Shown one piece after another: positions 1 to 6,470 of a DNA stretch of 9,827 nucleotides (its first letter is position 1; the number at the start of each line of letters is the position of its first letter). Origin of the DNA: an uncultured Burkholderiales bacterium (GTDB lineage Bacteria > Pseudomonadota > Gammaproteobacteria > Burkholderiales > Burkholderiaceae_C); assembly GCA_903856995.1 (NCBI GenBank), contig CAIODK010000192.1, forward strand, positions 1 through 9,827, given 5' to 3'. The position numbers were made by a program, and so were the translations under genes. The notes beneath the pieces are model-generated. The model searched no databases. It saw only the letters and a program-made list of their open reading frames with translations, and was not told the origin of the DNA.

Positions 1-781
1 GGAGTCGGCCCGCGTCACGCTTCATGGCGATGGGCGCGTCACGGTGGCCAGTGGCTCACCCGCCCAAGGTCAAGGGCACGTCACGACCTATGCACGCATT
101 GCCGCAGACAGCTTGGCTTGTGATGTGGAACAGGTCGACGTGCTGATGGGTGATTCGCAAACCTGCCCCATGGGCATCGGGGCCTTGGCCAGTCGCAGCA
201 CCGCCATTGCTGGCAGCGCGATCATTCAAGCATGCACCCGTGCGCGCGATCAAGAACGTCTCGGTACCCCCTACCCCATCACCGTCGAGGAGCGCTTCAC
301 CGCCAAGGAAGCTTGGAGCTATGGCTGCGTGATGCTGCGCATGCGCCTGGATGCAGACACCGGCAAGCCCACGATCGAGCGCTTGGTGTGGGTCGACGAT
401 GCGGGCCATGTCGTGCAGCCCCAATTGGCTCATGGCCAACTCATTGGCGGCGCTGCACAAGGACTTGGCCAAGCCCTGATGGAACAGCTCATTTACGACA
501 ACCAAGGCCAACTCGTCACCGGCTCGCTGATGGATTACGCCATCCCCCGTGCCAGCGACATACCCGACATCGAGATCTTCTCGATGCACACACCCAGCCC
601 ACTCAACTTACTAGGTGCCAAAGGTGTGGGGGAGGCGGGGTGTATTGGCATTCCCGCAGCCTTGATGAATGCAGCCCGCGATGCTTTATCACCCATCGGC
701 GAGCCCGCGCTTCAGTTTCCACTCACGCCGGAACAACTCTGGCGTGCCATGCACACCAATCAATCCAAGGAAGCATCATGA
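1..781 (+). CDS. Molybdenum hydroxylase large subunit, molybdopterin-binding (C-terminal part; 5' end outside window)
   Basis: This is the C-terminal third or so of the Mo-pterin subunit of the xanthine dehydrogenase / CO dehydrogenase (CoxL, XdhA-like) family. These enzymes hydroxylate a carbon, often in an N-heteroaromatic ring, using water and passing electrons to [2Fe-2S] and FAD subunits. The frame is open from base 2, so the start lies upstream. Visible motifs are QGQGH near bases 68-82, the later segment VDDAGHVVQPQLAHGQ, then GGAAQGLGQALME, then GSLMDYAIPRA. The GAKGVGEAG motif carries the expected catalytic Glu at bases 632-634. The stretch between GSA (near base 215) and the strand YGCVMLRMRLD (from base 320) is only about 35 residues, which seems short for the family. 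The stop overlaps the next start by 4 bases (ATGA). The medium and small subunits follow after one intervening gene. The family call is firm; the substrate is unknown. Confidence 0.93.
   Translation, partial: ESARVTLHGDGRVTVASGSPAQGQGHVTTYARIAADSLACDVEQVDVLMGDSQTCPMGIGALASRSTAIAGSAIIQACTRARDQERLGTPYPITVEERFTAKEAWSYGCVMLRMRLDADTGKPTIERLVWVDDAGHVVQPQLAHGQLIGGAAQGLGQALMEQLIYDNQGQLVTGSLMDYAIPRASDIPDIEIFSMHTPSPLNLLGAKGVGEAGCIGIPAALMNAARDALSPIGEPALQFPLTPEQLWRAMHTNQSKEAS
767..771 (+). promoter_or_regulatory. Ribosome binding site of the DapA-like gene
   Basis: AAGGA sits six bases upstream of the ATG at 778, inside the end of the hydroxylase large-subunit gene. It supports 778 as the start, rather than the long in-frame extension that runs back to about base 232 across the previous gene. 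Confidence 0.6.
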
Positions 782-1758
782 AATACAAAAAATCAGAAGC
801 CAAAGAATATGCCCGCGAACACATGGTGGGGGTGTGGGCCGCCAACCTCACGCCTTTTGATACATCACTCAAACTCGATGAAAAAGCATACCGTGACAAC
901 TTGAACCACTGGATCAACGAACTCAATTTAGGTGGTTTGTTCATTGCAGGCAAACAAGCCGAGTTCTTCTCCATGAGTTTGGCTGAGCGCAAACGACTGA
1001 TGGAGTTGTCAGTCGAAGTGGCGAATGAAGCTGGTAACCGCAACGGCAAAGGTCATTGCGGCATCGTCACATCTTGCTCTGACACCAACTTGGATGTGGT
1101 GCTCGACCTGGCAAAACATTCGCAAGACATTGGCGCCGACTATGTGATCGTGCACAGCCCTGTGCTGCACTTTGGCGCAGACACAGACGAAACCATTTAC
1201 GAGTACTACCGCTACTTGTCCGAAAAAATTGACATCGGTTTGGCCATGTGGAACCACCCCGACTGTGGCTATGTGATGAGCCCTGAGCTCTGCGCCCGCA
1301 TCGCTGACTTGCCCAACGTCGTGGCCATCAAATACAGCACAGATCGCGAAAAGTACAAACGCCTCACCGAAATGGTGGGCCACAAAATTCATGTAAGCAA
1401 CCCCGATGAACCTGATTGGCTCGAAAACATCATCGAGTTGGGTTGGAAGCTCTACCTCTGCTCAACGCCCCCCTTCTTGCTACAGACGGCCGCGGATCAA
1501 CGCATGAACGAATACACCCAGCTGGCTTTTGCAGGCAAGTTCGACGAGGCCCGCCGCGTGCGCGACAGCATGAACCCCGTGCGTGACGCCATCAAACATT
1601 CCAAGCCCCAAGGCAAACCGCAAGCCCATGCCAAGTATTGGCAAGAGCTACTCGGTCAACATGGCGGGCCCGTGCGCCGACCTTTGTTGCAGCTCACCGA
1701 AGCAGAACGCGAAGCCACGCGTATAGCCTTCGCAAGTTCTGGTCTGAAATTGAAATAA
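778..1758 (+). CDS. Divergent dihydrodipicolinate synthase (DapA)/N-acetylneuraminate lyase superfamily lyase, 326 aa
   Basis: This is a class I pyruvate-type aldolase/dehydratase fold (TIM barrel) and would be cytoplasmic. Lys185 in VVAIKYS matches the Schiff-base lysine of the superfamily. The C-terminal helices with HGGPVRRPLLQLTEAE also fit. Two active-site motifs differ from the textbook form. The usual GTTGE loop reads GKQAE (residues 58-62) followed by FFSMS, which recalls the EFFSLT of 5-dehydro-4-deoxyglucarate dehydratases. The usual TPYYN segment reads SPVLH (127-131), so the catalytic tyrosine is absent. Lysine biosynthesis is therefore unlikely. A 2-oxo acid hydratase-aldolase or dehydratase in a catabolic route is more plausible. 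The length is slightly above the typical 290-310 aa. The gene overlaps the stop of the large-subunit gene (ATGA) and precedes the [2Fe-2S] subunit by 5 bases, so it lies inside the hydroxylase gene set. The superfamily is sure; the reaction is unknown. Confidence 0.9.
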   Translation: MKYKKSEAKEYAREHMVGVWAANLTPFDTSLKLDEKAYRDNLNHWINELNLGGLFIAGKQAEFFSMSLAERKRLMELSVEVANEAGNRNGKGHCGIVTSCSDTNLDVVLDLAKHSQDIGADYVIVHSPVLHFGADTDETIYEYYRYLSEKIDIGLAMWNHPDCGYVMSPELCARIADLPNVVAIKYSTDREKYKRLTEMVGHKIHVSNPDEPDWLENIIELGWKLYLCSTPPFLLQTAADQRMNEYTQLAFAGKFDEARRVRDSMNPVRDAIKHSKPQGKPQAHAKYWQELLGQHGGPVRRPLLQLTEAEREATRIAFASSGLKLK

Positions 1759-1763
1759 TTTAC

Positions 1764-2246
1764 GTGCCTACCACCGCCCTCACGCTGCACCTCAACCATC
1801 GAGCCATCACGCTCGAGGTCGTGCCTTCATCGCTGCTGCTCGATGTGCTGCGCGACCAATGCCAACTCACCGGAACTCACCAAGGGTGTGACACGGCGCA
1901 ATGCGGGGCCTGCACCGTGTTGGTCGATGGCAAAGCTATCAAATCATGCAACCGGTTGGCACTGCAGTGCGCAAATCAAACTGTTTTGACGATTGAGGGC
2001 GTGGCACCCAACGCGCATGAATTGCATGTCATGCAGCAATGCTTCAGCCAGCATCACGCCTTGCAATGCGGCTTTTGCACCCCCGGTTTTGTGATGCGCG
2101 CATTGGCCATGGTGCACGAGGGTGTGCCAGCGACACCCCAAGCGGTGCGCGAGGCCTTGTCTGGCAACCTGTGCCGCTGCACGGGTTATGAGGGCATCGT
2201 CAAAGCCATCTGCACGGGCCTTGAACAGTTGAGGCGTGCCAACTGA
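1764..2246 (+). CDS. Molybdenum hydroxylase [2Fe-2S] small subunit, 160 aa
   Basis: This is the electron-transfer small subunit (CoxS/XdhC-like) of the same hydroxylase. The N-terminal plant-type ferredoxin domain has Cys42, Cys47, Cys50 and Cys62 in GCDTAQCGAC and the later KSC. The C-terminal all-helical [2Fe-2S] domain has Cys102 and Cys105 in CGFCTPGF, and Cys137 and Cys139 in CRCTGY. All eight cluster ligands are present, so two clusters are expected. At 160 aa it has the normal family length. The chosen start is a GTG five bases after the previous stop. No strong Shine-Dalgarno precedes it, and no other start fits the N-terminus as well; translation may depend on coupling to the upstream gene. 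Its stop shares one base with the next start (TGATG). The family call is very secure; the exact start is less so. Confidence 0.94.
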   Translation: MPTTALTLHLNHRAITLEVVPSSLLLDVLRDQCQLTGTHQGCDTAQCGACTVLVDGKAIKSCNRLALQCANQTVLTIEGVAPNAHELHVMQQCFSQHHALQCGFCTPGFVMRALAMVHEGVPATPQAVREALSGNLCRCTGYEGIVKAICTGLEQLRRAN

Positions 2247-3661
2247 TGAACGCGGCCGCCTACCTTCGCCCACAGTCGATCGCTGAGGTCTCTGAGTGCT
2301 TGACGTCGTTGCCAGAGGCACAACTGCTGGCGGGTGGTCAAAGCTTGTTAGCAGCATGGCGACTTGGACTTTGCATGCCCACACATTTTATTGACCTGCA
2401 AGATGTGCCTGACTTGAACGACATTCGACCTGATGACGATGCACTATGGGTCGGCGCGATGTGCACACACGCGCAGATTGCCCACAGTCCATTGATCGTG
2501 TCTCAGTTCCCCATGCTCGGCGCGTTAGCCCGAGGCATCGCCGACGCTCAAATCCGCAACGTCGGCACCATCGGTGGCGCCTTGGCCAACAACGACCCTG
2601 CCGCGTGTTGGCCCGCCGGCGTCTTAGCAGTGAATGCGGACATCGTGACAAACCGACGTGTAATCAGCGCGGATGATTTTTTTCAAAGTCTTTTCAGCAC
2701 CGCATTGCAAGACGGCGAATGGATACTGGGTGTCCGGTTCCCTCGCATGGCATGGGCCCGTTATCTAAAATTCGAGCAAGCGGCTTCACGATTTGCTTTG
2801 GTCGGTGTCGCAGTGTCGCGATCGATGAAGGGCCAAGTTCGCGTAGCGATCACAGGCTTAGGCCAGGGGGTGACGCGCTGGGCCGCTGCAGAATCTGCGC
2901 TATCAGCACAATGGCATGTGCGCACATTGAACAATCTAGACTTTGATGCGGCAGCCGCTCAAACCGATATCCATGCCAGTGCAATGTATCGGGCGCATCT
3001 GGTCTCTGTGTTGTGTCGACGCGCTGTCGCTGCCGAGACAGGCGAATCAGCCGCCATGCCAGCACGCGCGCCTGTCGTTCGTGCAGAGACCATGCCGGCG
3101 CAAGCACGCATTCAGGGCAGTCAGCTGTTACCTGCATCACCTGCTCACGTGTGGCGGCAGTTGCTGGAGCCTGCCGTCCTTCAGCTTTGCATTCCAGGTT
3201 GTGCATCCTTGACGCTGACGCAACCTGAACACTACCAAGCTGTCGTCAAAATTGGCTTAGGGCCCATCGCTGCCACCTTTGAAACACAAGTCACCCTCTT
3301 TCCTGAGCTCACCCAAACATCACAAACCCCGGTGCGCTGCCGATTGGTTGTGTCAGGTCAAGCGGGGGCTTTGGGCGAAGGCAAAGCCACCATCTTGGTG
3401 CAACTGCAGGCGATAGAAGACCCACAAACCCAACACGTCAGCACCCGCTTAGATTGGCAAGCGACGCCAGAAGTGACAGGCAAATTGGCCCAACTTGGCA
3501 ACCGCTTTATGGACGCTACTGCACGCAGCTTGAGCCAGCAGTTTTTCAACCGTTTCAGTGCGGCGCTATCAGGTGATGCACCCGCGCGAGGCACAAGTTT
3601 TTTCCTTTATGCTTTGACAGTCAAAGTCAAGCAATGGTTTCAGCGTTTCTTTGAAAGGTAA
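2246..3661 (+). CDS. Molybdenum hydroxylase FAD-binding medium subunit fused to CoxG-like SRPBCC domain, 471 aa
   Basis: Residues 1 to about 165 are the FAD-binding domain of the CoxM/XdhB-like medium subunit, with AGGQS at 29-33 and NVGTIGGALANNDPA at about 105-119 contacting FAD. Residues about 170-262 form the C-terminal domain of that subunit. A medium subunit normally ends near 270-300 aa. Here an Ala/Pro-rich linker (about 263-287) leads into a second domain, about 288-445, beginning IQGSQLLPASPAHVW and including CIPGCASL and GLGPIAATFE. These are hallmarks of CoxG-type SRPBCC proteins. The protein then ends in a hydrophobic and basic tail (FFLYALTVKVKQWF), which could touch the membrane, as proposed for CoxG in anchoring CO dehydrogenase. 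Electrons from the Mo site would leave through this FAD. The start ATG overlaps the preceding stop by one base. The domain calls are firm; the role of the fusion is inferred. Confidence 0.92.
   Translation: MNAAAYLRPQSIAEVSECLTSLPEAQLLAGGQSLLAAWRLGLCMPTHFIDLQDVPDLNDIRPDDDALWVGAMCTHAQIAHSPLIVSQFPMLGALARGIADAQIRNVGTIGGALANNDPAACWPAGVLAVNADIVTNRRVISADDFFQSLFSTALQDGEWILGVRFPRMAWARYLKFEQAASRFALVGVAVSRSMKGQVRVAITGLGQGVTRWAAAESALSAQWHVRTLNNLDFDAAAAQTDIHASAMYRAHLVSVLCRRAVAAETGESAAMPARAPVVRAETMPAQARIQGSQLLPASPAHVWRQLLEPAVLQLCIPGCASLTLTQPEHYQAVVKIGLGPIAATFETQVTLFPELTQTSQTPVRCRLVVSGQAGALGEGKATILVQLQAIEDPQTQHVSTRLDWQATPEVTGKLAQLGNRFMDATARSLSQQFFNRFSAALSGDAPARGTSFFLYALTVKVKQWFQRFFER
3654..3658 (+). promoter_or_regulatory. 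Ribosome binding site of the cupin dioxygenase
   Basis: AAAGG lies directly before the stop codon of the FAD subunit gene and nine bases before the ATG at 3668. It supports that start and suggests coupled translation. Confidence 0.5.
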
Positions 3662-3667
3662 CTCCCA

Positions 3668-4273
3668 ATGACCTCAATAGCCTCCGTTCCCGCCTCAGAC
3701 CACTACAGCCAACCTCTAAACCTGGACGATTGGGTGGACGCTAACGCGCATTTACTAAAACCTCCAGTAAACAACCAGCAGATTTGGAAAAATTCAGATC
3801 TGATCTGCACCGTTGTTGGCGGCCCCAACCAACGTACCGACTTTCATGTCGACCCCTATGAAGAATATTTCCACCAGTTCAAAGGCAACGCGTCGTTGCT
3901 GATTGCTGACCGCGGAAAATTAGAACGTGTGCATTTACGCGAAGGCGATATTTTTTTACTGCCTGCCTATGTTCGCCATTCGCCCCAGCGTCCTGAAGCC
4001 GGTAGTTTGTGTACCGTCATTGAGCGCAGCCGTTCCGCTGGCGTGATGGATGCATTTGAGTGGTATTGCGCGCAGTGTGGCGGTTTGGTCGCACGCCGAG
4101 AGCTTCAACTGCAAAGCATTGTTGAAGACCTGCCCAAAGCTTTTGCATCTTTCTATGACACAACCGAGGCTGAACGCAATTGCGCCCACTGCGGTACGGT
4201 CCACGCGGGCCGTGATTGGGCATCTTGGCATCAACTTTGTGGACAAAACTTCGTGAAAACCCTGATGCCATAA
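3668..4273 (+). CDS. 3-hydroxyanthranilate 3,4-dioxygenase-like cupin, 201 aa
   Basis: This is a non-haem Fe(II) extradiol dioxygenase of the 3-hydroxyanthranilate 3,4-dioxygenase (NbaC/HAAO) family. Members open the ring of 3-hydroxyanthranilate to 2-amino-3-carboxymuconate semialdehyde, which can cyclise to quinolinate. From memory of the Cupriavidus enzyme, the key residues map with a steady offset of nine. The iron ligands are His60, Glu66 and His104. The substrate contacts are Arg56, Arg108 and Glu119. The rubredoxin-like second metal site of bacterial members is Cys134, Cys137, Cys172 and Cys175 (CAQC and CAHC). All are intact, so an active enzyme on an ortho-aminophenol carboxylate or a close analogue is expected. 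The length is about 10-25 residues above the usual, mostly an N-terminal extension. No kynureninase or ACMS decarboxylase lies in the window, so the true substrate may not be the tryptophan intermediate. Confidence 0.9.
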   Translation: MTSIASVPASDHYSQPLNLDDWVDANAHLLKPPVNNQQIWKNSDLICTVVGGPNQRTDFHVDPYEEYFHQFKGNASLLIADRGKLERVHLREGDIFLLPAYVRHSPQRPEAGSLCTVIERSRSAGVMDAFEWYCAQCGGLVARRELQLQSIVEDLPKAFASFYDTTEAERNCAHCGTVHAGRDWASWHQLCGQNFVKTLMP

Positions 4274-4327
4274 TTTATTTCAAGATTAAAATTAATTTCG
4301 CTTTCTCCTTTGAACAAAGAGGTCTCC
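4274..4327 (+). promoter_or_regulatory. AT-rich spacer before the transporter genes, possible internal promoter
   Basis: This is the longest gap in the window. Bases 4270-4298 contain only two G/C, in contrast to the GC-rich surroundings, and include the 10-base palindrome AAATTAATTT at 4289-4298. Such a patch could hold a promoter or operator giving separate control of the ABC transporter. No convincing -35/-10 pair was found, so this is a weak inference. No terminator-like hairpin with a T run is visible. Confidence 0.3.
4316..4322 (+). promoter_or_regulatory. Ribosome binding site of the substrate-binding protein
   Basis: AAAGAGG stands five bases before the ATG at 4328 and eight before the ATG at 4331. 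It rules out the in-frame TTG at 4310, which lies upstream of it. Either ATG is possible. Confidence 0.6.
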
Positions 4328-5500
4328 ATGATGAAACTACCGATCAAGTCTTTCTCCCTCGCATGTGTTGTAGCGCTCACCAGTGTGGGCAGCTACGCAC
4401 AACAACCTTTGAAGATTGGTTTTTTAGGGACCCTCTCAGGTCCCGCTGGCGCACTTGGCCAAGACCAATACGATGCCTTCATGCTTGGCATCGATCACTT
4501 AGGCGGAAAACTGGGCAACAGCACCGTTCAAGTCCTGAAAGAGGACGATCAACTCAAGCCAGACTTGGGCGTTGAATTAGCCAAGAAATTAATTGAAAAA
4601 GAAAAAGTCAGCATCATCACAGGCGTAACTTTTTCTAATGTGATGATGGCTGTGCACAAACCCATCACCGATTCAGGCGTCTTCTTGATCGGCTCCAACG
4701 CTGGCCCAACGCCCATCACCGGCAAGGGTTGCAGCCCTATGTATTTTTCTACATCATGGAACAACGACTCGCTGCACGAATCGATGGGCGCTTATGCGCG
4801 CGAGCAAGGCTACAAACGCGTGTACCTGATGGCGCCTAACTACCAAGCCGGTAAAGATGCTTTGGCGGGTTTCAAAACCCAATACAAAGGTGACGCAATT
4901 GATGAGGTTTACACCCAAATTAACCAGCCGGACTACTCCGCCGAAATTGCGCAAATGCAATCAGCCAAGCCTGATGCGGTGTACGTGTTTTATCCAGGCG
5001 GTATGGGCGTGAACTTTGTGAAGCAATACCAACAAGCAGGCTTGCTGGGCAAGGTACCTTTGTTGTCGGCCTCAACAGTAGACGGCACCACGCTACCGGC
5101 GCTCAAAGACATTGCCTTGGGCGTCATCACGGGCTCGCCTTACAGTCCTGACATCGACAACCCACAAAACAAAAAGTTTGTCGACGACTTCCGCAAAAAG
5201 TACAACCGTGTGCCATCGCTTTATGCTGCACAAAGCTATGACGCTGCGATGCTGTTGAACTCAGCCTTACTCAAGACACAAGGCAAAGTGGATCGCGAAC
5301 CGTTCCGCGCTGCACTGAAACAAGCCAACTTCAAGTCGGTGGCTGGCCCCTTCAAGTTCAACAGCAACCAGTTCCCCATCCGTAACTTCTATCGCGTCGA
5401 CGTAGCCAAAGACGGCAGTGGTCAAGCCGCATTGGTAAACAAAGGTGTGGTGCTCAAAGAGCACGCCGACGCCTATGCCAGCCAGTGCACCATGAACTAA
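4328..5500 (+). CDS. ABC transporter periplasmic substrate-binding protein, Liv/HAAT type (LivK-like), 390 aa
   Basis: This is a type I periplasmic binding protein (Peripla_BP_6 group) that captures a solute and delivers it to the membrane permeases encoded next door. Residues 1-24 form a clear Sec signal peptide: Lys-containing start, hydrophobic core ACVVALTSV, and an SYA cleavage site before Gln25. The mature protein begins QQPLKIGFLGTLSGPAG, typical of the family's first strand and ligand loop. Further family features are the segment ITGVTFSNVMMA, then IGSNAGPTP, then SASTVDG near residue 255. Although the family is named for branched-chain amino acids, many members bind aromatic acids or amides. 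The neighbouring ring-modifying enzymes make an aromatic ligand plausible here. The start was chosen from the AAAGAGG site; ATG 4331 is an equal alternative. No gene separates it from the permeases, only 49 bases. Confidence 0.93.
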   Translation: MMKLPIKSFSLACVVALTSVGSYAQQPLKIGFLGTLSGPAGALGQDQYDAFMLGIDHLGGKLGNSTVQVLKEDDQLKPDLGVELAKKLIEKEKVSIITGVTFSNVMMAVHKPITDSGVFLIGSNAGPTPITGKGCSPMYFSTSWNNDSLHESMGAYAREQGYKRVYLMAPNYQAGKDALAGFKTQYKGDAIDEVYTQINQPDYSAEIAQMQSAKPDAVYVFYPGGMGVNFVKQYQQAGLLGKVPLLSASTVDGTTLPALKDIALGVITGSPYSPDIDNPQNKKFVDDFRKKYNRVPSLYAAQSYDAAMLLNSALLKTQGKVDREPFRAALKQANFKSVAGPFKFNSNQFPIRNFYRVDVAKDGSGQAALVNKGVVLKEHADAYASQCTMN

Positions 5501-5549
5501 TGGTGGTTTTTGCAGCGTTAGCACCAGTGGCGCGTCATGGACTTTGCGC

Positions 5550-6470
5550 ATGACGACGTCTCTGTTTTTCATCCAACTCCTCAACGGCCTACAACTCGGG
5601 GTGTTGCTCTTTATGTTGTCAGCGGGCTTGACACTCGTATTTGGCATCATGAGCTTCGTCAACTTGGCACACGGCTGTCTGTACATGATGGGCGCCTACT
5701 TTGCAGCGACTGTCTATGCGGCGACCGACTCATTTGTCGCGGCCGGCGTAGCCGCAGTGTTAGGCGGGGGTTTGTTGGCTGCATTGGTGGAGTGGGTGGT
5801 GGCACGGCCTTTATATGCGCGTGACCACCTCGACCATGTTCTGGCCACCTTTGGTCTGATTTTGTTTTTCAACGAACTGGCGCGTTGGGTTTGGGGCGCA
5901 TCTCCCTCTTACATGAACGTGCCACCCGCCTTGTCAGGCACGCTCGATATCTTGGGCGTGATGTACCCCATGTACCGCTTTGCCATCATTGCCGCAGGTT
6001 TGATTGCAGCTCTGGGTTGCTACTTGCTGATTGCCAAGACGCGCGTAGGCATGTTGATTCGTGCTGGCTCGCTCAACCCCACCATGGTGGCCGCCTTGGG
6101 TGTGAATATTCGCTTGCTTAACGCCTTGGTGTTTTCACTCGGTGGCGCATTGGCTGGCTTAGCCGGCTTGATGAGCAGTCCCATCTTGTCAGTACAACCT
6201 GGCATGGGTGAGCCCATTTTGATTTTGGTCATGATCGTCATCGTGATTGGTGGCATTGGTTCGGTTCAAGGCGCGTTCTATGCGGCTTTGATGGTGGGGC
6301 TGATTGACACAGCAGGCCGCGCATTCTTGCCCATGCTGCTGCGTGAATTCATTGACCGCAGCAGCGCCCAAGCAGCAGGACCCGCCATCGCGTCCATGCT
6401 GACGTGCGTGTTCATGGCCACTGTTTTGGCCCTGCGCCCACAAGGCTTGTTTCCCGTGAAGAACAAATGA
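5550..6470 (+). CDS. ABC transporter inner-membrane permease, LivH-like, 306 aa
   Basis: This is the first permease of the branched-chain-amino-acid-type importer. It is strongly hydrophobic, with about eight membrane segments. Signature stretches are GLTLVFGIMSFVNLAHG near residues 27-43, the cytoplasmic coupling segment IRAGSLNPTMVAALGVNI at about 170-187, and VIVIGGIGSVQGA at about 230-242. The length fits the family. The ATG at 5550 was chosen over the in-frame TTG six bases upstream, because the N-terminus then starts right before the first helix; only a weak TGGA precedes it. A 49-base gap (5501-5549) separates it from the binding-protein gene and shows no clear promoter or terminator. 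The final four bases overlap the second permease start (ATGA). The 3' region contains a short polar loop, REFIDRSSAQAAG, before the last helix. Confidence 0.93.
   Translation: MTTSLFFIQLLNGLQLGVLLFMLSAGLTLVFGIMSFVNLAHGCLYMMGAYFAATVYAATDSFVAAGVAAVLGGGLLAALVEWVVARPLYARDHLDHVLATFGLILFFNELARWVWGASPSYMNVPPALSGTLDILGVMYPMYRFAIIAAGLIAALGCYLLIAKTRVGMLIRAGSLNPTMVAALGVNIRLLNALVFSLGGALAGLAGLMSSPILSVQPGMGEPILILVMIVIVIGGIGSVQGAFYAALMVGLIDTAGRAFLPMLLREFIDRSSAQAAGPAIASMLTCVFMATVLALRPQGLFPVKNK

Noticed and set aside
56..589. Long reverse-strand open frame opposite the hydroxylase large subunit
   Set aside because: The + strand frame has strong family motifs; the reverse frame looks like a codon-bias shadow with no recognisable domain.
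232..777. In-frame open extension upstream of the DapA-like gene, giving a 508-aa protein
   Set aside because: It overlaps the clearly real hydroxylase large subunit in another frame, its sequence is Arg/His-rich with no family resemblance, and AAGGA plus ATG at 778 gives a good start.
1009..1392. Reverse-strand open frame of 127 codons inside the DapA-like gene
   Set aside because: No recognisable motif and entirely inside a well-supported gene on the other strand.
4308..4319. Small inverted repeat CTTT/AAAG covering part of the ribosome site of the binding-protein gene
   Set aside because: Only four base pairs with a four-base loop, too weak to claim as a regulatory hairpin.
5501..5549. 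Possible terminator or promoter in the 49-base gap between binding protein and LivH-like permease
   Set aside because: No stable hairpin followed by a T run and no clear -35/-10 pair; the gap is short and the genes belong to one transporter.
5267..5686. Reverse-strand open frame spanning the gap between binding protein and first permease
   Set aside because: Both ends lie inside convincing + strand genes, and its predicted protein shows no family features.
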